A stretch of DNA of 64,000 bases from Halorubellus litoreus. GTDB taxonomy: Archaea > Halobacteriota > Halobacteria > Halobacteriales > Natrialbaceae. The position numbers and the translations under genes are program-made. The stretch covers positions 558,001-622,000 of the forward strand of contig NZ_JAZAQL010000002.1 in NCBI RefSeq assembly GCF_037081675.1. Direction: 5' to 3'. This document shows, piece by piece, positions 63,608 through 64,000 of the stretch (positions are counted from its first letter, which is position 1; every line of letters begins with the position of its first letter). The notes beneath the pieces are model-generated. The model worked only from the letters and a program-made list of their open reading frames with translations, had not been told where the DNA came from and searched no databases.

Positions 63608-64000
63608 TGGAAATCGAAATCGCGACAATCGGCGGCTACGAGGAAGTCGGGCGGCAGATGACGGCGGTCCGCGCCGGAGACGACATCGTCGTCTTCGACA
63701 TGGGCCTGAACCTGTCGAAGGTCCTCATCCACGACGACGTCCGCACGGAACAGATGCACAGCCTCGACCTCATCGACATGGGTGCCATCCCGGACGACCG
63801 CGTGATGAGCGACCTGCAGGGGGACGTGAAAGCCATCGTGCCGACGCACGGTCACCTCGACCACATCGGCGCGATCAGCAAGCTCGCGCACCGCTACGAC
63901 GCACCCATCGTCGCCGCGCCGTTCACGATCGAACTCGTCAAGGACGAGATCCAGGACGAGAACAAGTTCAACACCGAGAACGACCTCGTGACGATGGAAG
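63608..64000 (+). CDS. rnj: RNase J family ribonuclease, N-terminal part (3' truncated)
   Basis: The window ends inside this gene after 131 codons. The start MEIEIATIGGYEEVGRQMTAV is that of haloarchaeal RNase J, and the metallo-beta-lactamase zinc motif HGHLDH appears in VPTHGHLDHIGAISKLAH. The portion seen corresponds to roughly the first 30% of a protein of about 450 residues. The preceding 201 bp hold no gene. It follows the permease-UspA unit rather than isoprenoid genes. Its relation to the C-terminal part at base 1 is discussed as a finding. Confidence 0.93.

Overview
The window is high-GC chromosomal DNA from a halophilic archaeon (class Halobacteria). The proteins are very acidic, many surface proteins carry twin-arginine signals, and several genes have an AT-rich box A about 25-30 nt before an ATG or GTG with no leader. 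The families are typically haloarchaeal (DUF63, DUF5518, amphi-Trp, DUF5821, IdsA next to RNase J). I cannot name the genus. No phage, insertion sequence, CRISPR array or plasmid replication gene was seen.

Layout. 0-4.1 kb: 3' end of an RNase J gene, the isoprenoid synthase idsA, a secreted hypothetical and gltX. 4.1-11.5 kb: two membrane proteins and tmcA on the minus strand, then a DUF5518 protein, a very large FG-GAP surface protein with an Asp-rich tail, and a DUF309 protein. 11.6-15.5 kb: tRNA-Leu(CAA), an IMPase-family phosphatase, an Lrp-type regulator, a DUF63 protein and a zinc-ribbon protein. 15.6-20.3 kb (minus): a YcaO protein with a fused E1-like domain, a class III aminotransferase and an MgtC/DUF4010 protein. 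20.4-24 kb: AI-2E-family protein, PadR regulator, amphi-Trp protein, a candidate structured RNA and a DUF5821 (TbsP-like) regulator. 24-31 kb: a CHAT caspase-like protein, glyA, a DsbA-like pair, a lipoprotein and folD. 31-41 kb: a zinc-ribbon protein, an orphan DppB-like permease, an ATP-grasp protein, a phosphoglucosamine-mutase-type enzyme, YihY/BrkB, DUF1028 and a membrane pair. 41-45 kb: dodecin, cupin, IscA-type protein, hisD and a secreted hydrolase. 45-56 kb: a polysaccharide flippase group, regulators, cold-shock protein, a phosphotransferase, an FMN reductase, an MscS-like protein, DUF998, DUF6653 and DUF4260. 56-64 kb: a nosL-nosD-nosF-nosY operon without nosZ, an APC permease with a UspA-like partner, and the 5' end of an RNase J gene.

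Most genes are core metabolism and envelope functions. glyA and folD both feed one-carbon metabolism. nosLDFY is a complete maturation cassette for nitrous oxide reductase, but the reductase is not here. The least explained items are the CHAT protein, the YcaO/aminotransferase unit, the 22.6 kb RNA candidate, and a series of unrelated short tandem repeats lying between genes.

Two structural points need care. The two window edges carry complementary, non-overlapping parts of an RNase J, which could mean two paralogues or a circularly joined contig. Three small genes appear to be broken by single-base frameshifts at 33.6, 37.8 and 55.0 kb, either real decay or assembly indels.
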